Made by a program: the position numbers and the translations under genes
NCBI GenBank assembly: GCA_903858555.1
Contig: CAIOJG010000168.1
Coordinates: 1-10,659 of the forward strand
Direction of reading: 5' to 3'
Source: Candidatus Magasanikiibacteriota bacterium
Lineage (GTDB): Bacteria > Patescibacteriota > Patescibacteriia > Magasanikbacterales > GWA2-37-8
DNA: 10,659 bases
Notes under the pieces: generated by a model
What the model saw: the letters and a program-made list of their open reading frames with translations, nothing else
Databases searched by the model: none
Told to the model about the DNA's origin: nothing
Shown here: positions 5,921 through 10,659 of the stretch, in pieces
Layout: every line of letters begins with the position of its first letter
Numbering within the stretch: the stretch's first letter is position 1

Positions 5921-8422
5921 ATGAATACCGAAATTTTAGAAAAAATTTTGCCTTCCGCCACCAAATATCAAGGCCTGTCTACTCAAGAATACGAAATCGC
6001 CTTAAATAAATATGGTCCAAATTTGCGTCCCGCGCAAAAAAAACCAGGCGCCATCAAACGGCTAATCGGCATTCTTTCTGAACCGATGATTTTATTATTG
6101 CTCATCGCGGCTTTAGCTTACATTGTTTTAGGCGACTACATTGATACGGTCATTTTACTTATCTCCATCATCCCAATTTTAATTATCGAATTCATCCAAG
6201 AACGTCGCACTGATAAAGCAATCGAAGCACTAGATAAAATCGTAGTAGATTTTTGTCGTGTTTATCGTGATGGAAAAATTATTAAAACGGAAATAAAAAA
6301 ATTAGTGCCCGGCGACTTGGTTTATCTAGGCGCGGGTGATAAAACTCCGGCCGATGGTGTATTGATAGATTCTTCCGGATTACTGGTAGACGAATCCATG
6401 CTCACCGGTGAATCGGTGGTAGTAGCCAAAGCATCGACCGAAGATGTCAAAAATATCACTGACGAAAATAAACTTTTTCAAGGCACGCTAATTGCTCAAG
6501 GCGAAGGTTGTCTTTTGGTCACCGACACCGGTGCCGCTACTGCCTACGGAAAATTAGGAAATTTATTGGAAAAAATTGAACGCTTGGACACACCTTTACA
6601 AAAAAGTATCCGCAAATTGGTTCGTGGCGTAGCCATTATCGCGATTGCGGTTTCTTTTATTGCCGGTGTCCTTATCACTTTACAATCCACTTGGATAAAC
6701 GGCTTGCTGGGCGCAACTACACTCGCCATGTCTTTAATACCGGAAGAATTTCCAATTGTTTTCAGTGTCTTTTTAATCATGGGGGTTTGGCGCATGACTA
6801 AACAAAAAGCTTTAATTCGCGAAATGGCGATGGTAGAAACTCTTGGCTCGGCGACAGTAATTTGCACTGACAAAACCGGCACTTTGACCGAAGGCAAAAT
6901 GTCTATCGAAGAAATTTATTACGAAAATAAACATCACACTAAAAAAGATTTTGAAAACATCAAGGAAATTTTAAAACCTCTAATGAAAACAGTTTTGCTG
7001 TCACTGGAGCAAGTGGCCGCCGACCCGATAGAAATTGAAGCTCAAAAATTTGCCACCAATCTCGGCATTGATGTCAACAAACATTTTAGCGAGCAAACTT
7101 TACTCGAAGATCAAACTTTTGAATCAAAAAGTAAAATGTTGCATCACTTGTTTAGAGACAGTGAGAAAAATTCTACTCAATATAGTGCGGGTGCACCTGA
7201 ATCAGTTGTGGCGCTCTGCAAACTTTCTCAGGAAGAAAAAAATGACATTCAAAAAAAATACGAGGAAATGGCCGCGCAAGGATACCGAGTCATTGCGGTC
7301 GCCAAAAAGAATCTGCACTCAAAAGAAAAATTAGAAAAGTTTGATTTGGATTTTGTCGCCCTTTTGGCCATGAGCGATCCACCTCGTGCCAACATTAAAG
7401 AAGCAATAGGAATTTGCCAAAAAGCCGGCATTCGTGTCATTATGATTACCGGTGACAATCACCTTACCGCGCTCAATATTGCCAAATCCATTGGTTTAAT
7501 CCATAATACCGACACTATCAAGGGCGATGATTTAGAAAATATTTCCGATGAACAATTCGCTGAAATCGTACGCAATCACGACATTTTTACCCGCGTCAAA
7601 CCGGAACAAAAATTTCAAATTGTAGAAGTTTTACAAAAACAAGGTGAAATCGTCGCCATGACCGGAGACGGCGTCAACGACGCGCCGGCTTTAAAAAAAG
7701 CCAACATCGGCATTGCAATGGGAGAAAAAGGCACGGAGGTGGCACGCGCCGCCGCTGGCATCGTTTTACTTGACGATAACTTCGGCACCATTGTCACCGC
7801 CGTCAAAGAAGGACGCCGCATCTACGACAACATTCGCCAAGCCTTTGTGTTTTTATTTTCCTTTCACATTCCAATTGTCGGCATGGCTCTGCTGCCGCTA
7901 ATCTTAGGAGAACCGTTAGTTTTTTTTCCAATCAACGTCGTATTTCTAGAATTATTTTGTGACCCGGCTTCCGTGATTGGATTTGAACGCGATCGCGCAC
8001 GTCGTGGTCTGATGCTAGAAAATCCAAGACCAACTTCTGAGCCACTTATCAGCACCAGACAATTAAGGAAAGTTGCGATTCAAGGTATTGCCATTTTTGC
8101 TGTCTGCGCCGTTTTTTATTGTTACTTTGCTCTCTACATTCACGACCTCAACATGGCTAGAACTTTCACTTTTATTTCGCTCACTATTTCACAAGTTACT
8201 TTGATAATGATTACACGTGAATGGGAACAAGTGAAACATAATTTTTTACTAATAATGATTTGGATTATTACTATCTCATCACTAATTTTAATAATGGCCA
8301 TACCATCACTACGCGAAATTTTCCATTTGGTAAAAATAAATTTAAATCAATTTATAACTTTAATCACCGTCTCCATCTCCGCCATGATTTTGACCGGATT
8401 GGTAACAAGAAAAATAAAATAA
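5921..8422 (+). CDS. P-type cation-transporting ATPase, PEEFP branch, ion unknown
   Basis: An ATP-driven membrane cation pump of 833 residues, with domains in P2-type order. M1-M2 span about 56-92. The actuator domain has PGDxxxxxxGDKTPADG and LTGES (161-165). M3-M4 carry the ion-site motif PEEFP (274-278). The phosphorylation site is DKTGTLTEG (Asp317). A compact N domain has FESKSKM and AGAPES. Then come MITGDN, the hinge TGDGVNDAP (581-588), and M5-M10. Calcium pumps normally have PEGLP in M4 and KGAPE in the N domain. Here M4 is PEEFP, the KGAPE lysine is Ala423, and M6 reads NVVFLELFCDPASVIGFE (from Asn672) instead of N-x-x-TD. This resembles an uncharacterised branch of bacterial P-type ATPases, so Ca2+, Mn2+ or another ion cannot be chosen. 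No CPC heavy-metal motif or N-terminal metal-binding domain is present. It is first in its operon, 1 nt before rlmN. Confidence 0.93.
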   Translation: MNTEILEKILPSATKYQGLSTQEYEIALNKYGPNLRPAQKKPGAIKRLIGILSEPMILLLLIAALAYIVLGDYIDTVILLISIIPILIIEFIQERRTDKAIEALDKIVVDFCRVYRDGKIIKTEIKKLVPGDLVYLGAGDKTPADGVLIDSSGLLVDESMLTGESVVVAKASTEDVKNITDENKLFQGTLIAQGEGCLLVTDTGAATAYGKLGNLLEKIERLDTPLQKSIRKLVRGVAIIAIAVSFIAGVLITLQSTWINGLLGATTLAMSLIPEEFPIVFSVFLIMGVWRMTKQKALIREMAMVETLGSATVICTDKTGTLTEGKMSIEEIYYENKHHTKKDFENIKEILKPLMKTVLLSLEQVAADPIEIEAQKFATNLGIDVNKHFSEQTLLEDQTFESKSKMLHHLFRDSEKNSTQYSAGAPESVVALCKLSQEEKNDIQKKYEEMAAQGYRVIAVAKKNLHSKEKLEKFDLDFVALLAMSDPPRANIKEAIGICQKAGIRVIMITGDNHLTALNIAKSIGLIHNTDTIKGDDLENISDEQFAEIVRNHDIFTRVKPEQKFQIVEVLQKQGEIVAMTGDGVNDAPALKKANIGIAMGEKGTEVARAAAGIVLLDDNFGTIVTAVKEGRRIYDNIRQAFVFLFSFHIPIVGMALLPLILGEPLVFFPINVVFLELFCDPASVIGFERDRARRGLMLENPRPTSEPLISTRQLRKVAIQGIAIFAVCAVFYCYFALYIHDLNMARTFTFISLTISQVTLIMITREWEQVKHNFLLIMIWIITISSLILIMAIPSLREIFHLVKINLNQFITLITVSISAMILTGLVTRKIK

Positions 8423-8423
8423 T

Positions 8424-9488
8424 ATGACTGAAAAAATTGAATCCTTGGAAGACATTATCAAAGACGAACCGGCTTTTCGTCGCCAACAAATTTATTTGGC
8501 TTGGTTTGATAAAAACATTCATTCCTTTGAAGAGATTACTACCCTCTCCAAAGATTTGCGCGCCAAACTAAAAAATATTCCGTGGATGACCGTGAAAGAA
8601 AGAGTGCTACAACAGAGTAAAATTGATGGCACTCGCAAAGCCTTGTTGGAATTTGCCGACGGTCGTGTGGTAGAAAGTGTTTTGATGCCGCGCGTGAGTA
8701 AAAAAATGATTCCTGGCGATAAACCGCGCTATACTATTTGTGTCTCATCACAAGTTGGCTGTCCGATGGCTTGTACTTTTTGTGCTACCGGTAAACTTGG
8801 TTTTTCTCGCAATCTTACCTACCGAGAAATTATCGATCAAATGCGCTATTGGCAAGAACTACTTTGGAAGACTGAGGAAGGCAAAGTCGATAACATTGTT
8901 TTCATGGGCCAAGGTGAGCCTCTGCTAAACTATAACAATGTAAAACTAGCACTTAATATTTTAATCAAAGGTGCCGAAATTGGACCTCGTAAAATTACAG
9001 TGTCTACTGTTGGTTTGGCAGAAACCATGAATAAAATGGTAGACGACAAACATTGGCCACCGGTTCGTTTTGCACTGTCCCTTCACAGCGCCATCAATGA
9101 AAATCGCACTTCCATCATGCCTTCCAATCGTGCCGACTTTTTAGATTTCTTAGTGGATTGGTCCAAACGCTATCATTTGGCTTTTCCAAGCCGCACTCAT
9201 TTTATTGGTATTGAATATATCATGCTTGGTGGTGTCAACGACTCTCCTAAAAATTTGGACGCGCTAATAAAATTGGTTCAAAAAATGGGATCGGTAAAAG
9301 TAAACCTCATTCCGTATAATCCTGGCAGTAAAAAAGATTTCTTTGGAGCCACTCCGATAGAAACCATTAAACATTGGCAAGAAAAAATGAACCAAAAAAA
9401 TATTATTTGTACCGTCCGCCGTTCTCAAGGATTGGATATTGCGGCGGCTTGTGGACAGTTGGCTAATTTAGATAAACAGAATGACTAA
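8424..9488 (+). CDS. rlmN: RlmN: 23S rRNA A2503 / tRNA A37 C2-methyltransferase
   Basis: A radical-SAM enzyme that adds a methyl group to C2 of A2503 in 23S rRNA, and in some bacteria of A37 in tRNAs, affecting decoding and the peptidyl-transferase centre. The 354-residue product has normal length and all key residues. The [4Fe-4S] site is CPMACTFC (Cys113, Cys117, Cys120). CVSSQVG gives Cys106, equivalent to E. coli Cys118, and AAACGQL near the C terminus gives Cys343, equivalent to the methyl-carrying Cys355. The MGQGEPLLNYNNV and RKITVSTVG motifs and VNLIPYNPG are typical. The N-terminal helical domain (about 1-95) includes FRRQQIYLAWF. Cys343 with the AACGQL context favours RlmN; Cfr-type A2503 C8 methylation is less likely because overall motifs fit the housekeeping enzyme. 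ATG is 1 nt after the ATPase stop, and its end overlaps the PBP start by 8 nt. No Shine-Dalgarno was seen. Confidence 0.95.
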   Translation: MTEKIESLEDIIKDEPAFRRQQIYLAWFDKNIHSFEEITTLSKDLRAKLKNIPWMTVKERVLQQSKIDGTRKALLEFADGRVVESVLMPRVSKKMIPGDKPRYTICVSSQVGCPMACTFCATGKLGFSRNLTYREIIDQMRYWQELLWKTEEGKVDNIVFMGQGEPLLNYNNVKLALNILIKGAEIGPRKITVSTVGLAETMNKMVDDKHWPPVRFALSLHSAINENRTSIMPSNRADFLDFLVDWSKRYHLAFPSRTHFIGIEYIMLGGVNDSPKNLDALIKLVQKMGSVKVNLIPYNPGSKKDFFGATPIETIKHWQEKMNQKNIICTVRRSQGLDIAAACGQLANLDKQND

Positions 9489-10659
9489 ACATCCCGACGA
9501 CAATTCACGCTTACGATCCATTGCCATATTTTTTATTGTGGTGGCTTTGGCTATTGTCGTAAAACTTTTTAATTTACAAATAATTCAGGGCGACTACTAT
9601 CGTGCTTTTGCTTTGAGCACTCACGAAATTTATAAACAGCTCTATCCTAGCCGCGGCAGTGTTTATTTCCAAGACACTCGCAGTGGTGAAAAATATCCGG
9701 CGGCCATCAACCGTCAATATTATTTGATTTACGCCGTACCCAAAGAAATAAAAACCGACGAAGTCTCCAGTACGGTCAATAGTTTAATAACCAATCTTTC
9801 ATTAACAGAAACCGACCGCGATCTTTTGACGAAAAAACTTTCCAAAGAAAATGATTTTTACGAACCAATCGCCAAAAAAATCGACACCGACACAGCCGAC
9901 AAACTAAAAACTTTAAATTTACCAGGCATTCACTTTACCACTCAAGAATATCGCTATTATCCAGAAGGTGAAATCGGTTCGTCGGTTACCGGTTTTAGTA
10001 GATTTGACGATGCTCAACAACAACAAGTTGGTAGCTATGGCATTGAGGGGTACTGGAACAAAATTTTATCCGGTCGTCCAGGTTTTGTGGCTGGTGAGCG
10101 CACCGCACTTGGCGGTCTTATCGCTACCGCCAACAACTCACAAATAAACGCCCAAGACGGCGCGGATTTAGTTTTAACCATTGATCGCACTTTAGAATAC
10201 CAGGCCTGCACTTTATTAAAAAAAGGTATGGGTGATTACCAGGCTAAAAGCGGATCACTCGTCATGATGGATCCTCAAACTGGGGCTATTTTAGCGATGT
10301 GTAGTGTTCCTGACTTTGATCCCAATAATTTTTCTGATGTCAAAGATATCAGCGCTTTCAACAATACCACTATTTTTACACCTTATGAACCAGGCTCGGT
10401 TTTCAAACCCGTAATCATGTCAGCCGGTATTGACCAAGGACTGGTATCGCCAAACACGACTTTCAACGACCCTTGCTCACGCACCATCAACACCTTTACT
10501 TTGCACAACGCCATGAACAAGTGTTACGGAACTCAAACTATGACACAGGTGCTGGAAAATTCCATCAACACCGGTATGATTTTTGTTGAAGAAAAAATGA
10601 GTCGCGATAAATTCCGCGACTATGTAAAAAGATTCGGTTTTGGAGAAAAAACCGGCGTA
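9481..10659 (+). CDS. Class B penicillin-binding protein (FtsI/PBP2-like), 3' end beyond window
   Basis: A peptidoglycan D,D-transpeptidase working outside the membrane in septal or side-wall synthesis. The 393 visible codons are open to the window's last base. The order is a short cytoplasmic end, an anchor helix at about 13-29 (IAIFFIVVALAIVV), and the pedestal/dimerisation domain. That domain contains the YPSRGSVYFQD segment, the usual PRGxIxD site in altered form. Later come YYPEGEIGSSVTGF and GIEGYWNKILSG, and then the transpeptidase domain from about 225. There, EPGSVFKP gives the SxxK nucleophile Ser306 and Lys309, and ENSINTG gives the SxN motif Ser361-Asn363. The KTG box should follow outside the window; the GEKTG at the edge belongs to the FGFGxxTG segment before it. 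FtsI and PBP2 paralogues cannot be separated from this part. The start overlaps rlmN by 8 nt (ATGACTAA), so translational coupling is likely. Confidence 0.92.
   Translation, partial: MTKHPDDNSRLRSIAIFFIVVALAIVVKLFNLQIIQGDYYRAFALSTHEIYKQLYPSRGSVYFQDTRSGEKYPAAINRQYYLIYAVPKEIKTDEVSSTVNSLITNLSLTETDRDLLTKKLSKENDFYEPIAKKIDTDTADKLKTLNLPGIHFTTQEYRYYPEGEIGSSVTGFSRFDDAQQQQVGSYGIEGYWNKILSGRPGFVAGERTALGGLIATANNSQINAQDGADLVLTIDRTLEYQACTLLKKGMGDYQAKSGSLVMMDPQTGAILAMCSVPDFDPNNFSDVKDISAFNNTTIFTPYEPGSVFKPVIMSAGIDQGLVSPNTTFNDPCSRTINTFTLHNAMNKCYGTQTMTQVLENSINTGMIFVEEKMSRDKFRDYVKRFGFGEKTGV

Noticed and set aside
7035..7334. Overlapping + strand open frame inside the ATPase gene
   Set aside because: It lies wholly within the conserved ATPase N-domain coding region in another frame and has no initiation signal.
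10633..10656. KTG near the right edge as the catalytic KTG box of the PBP
   Set aside because: It belongs to the FGFGEKTG segment that follows SxN in class B PBPs; the true KTG box comes much later.

Overview
The window looks like chromosome of an AT-rich bacterium with a compact genome, most likely a Patescibacteria/CPR-type organism. That placement is an inference: genes are packed with 1-2 nt gaps or overlaps, the ordinary genes use TAA stops, clear Shine-Dalgarno sequences are largely absent, and a divergent transketolase and a poorly characterised P-type ATPase branch are present. No rRNA or marker protein is available to settle the lineage. All supported genes are on the + strand.

Region 1 (1-5277) begins with an unrecognised gene whose 5' end lies outside the window. 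A 23-nt gap follows, then a tight group: short ribosome hibernation factor (hpf), transketolase, and a PLP-dependent class I/II aminotransferase. These three are 1-2 nt apart and end at a clear intrinsic terminator (5239-5277).

Region 2 (5278-5866) is the odd part. It is a self-contained unit with its own sigma70-like promoter (5291-5321), a perfect hairpin at the predicted 5' end of the transcript, a strong Shine-Dalgarno, and a 117-codon ORF of unknown function. The ORF has far higher GC than anything around it (about 96 of 117 codons end in G or C) and the only TGA stop seen. A long imperfect hairpin and a second intrinsic terminator follow. It resembles a 'moron'-like cargo gene placed between two operons, and it is the best candidate here for something undescribed.

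Region 3 (5869-10659) starts with an extended -10 promoter. It drives a P-type cation ATPase of a branch with PEEFP in M4, then rlmN (23S rRNA A2503 / tRNA A37 methyltransferase), then a class B penicillin-binding protein (FtsI/PBP2-like) that runs off the right edge. Spacing is 1 nt between the ATPase and rlmN, and an 8-nt overlap between rlmN and the PBP, so they are probably co-transcribed. The native genes cover ribosome dormancy and rRNA modification, central carbon and amino-acid metabolism, ion transport and cell-wall synthesis. No CRISPR array, tRNA, rRNA, transposase or integrase was seen.
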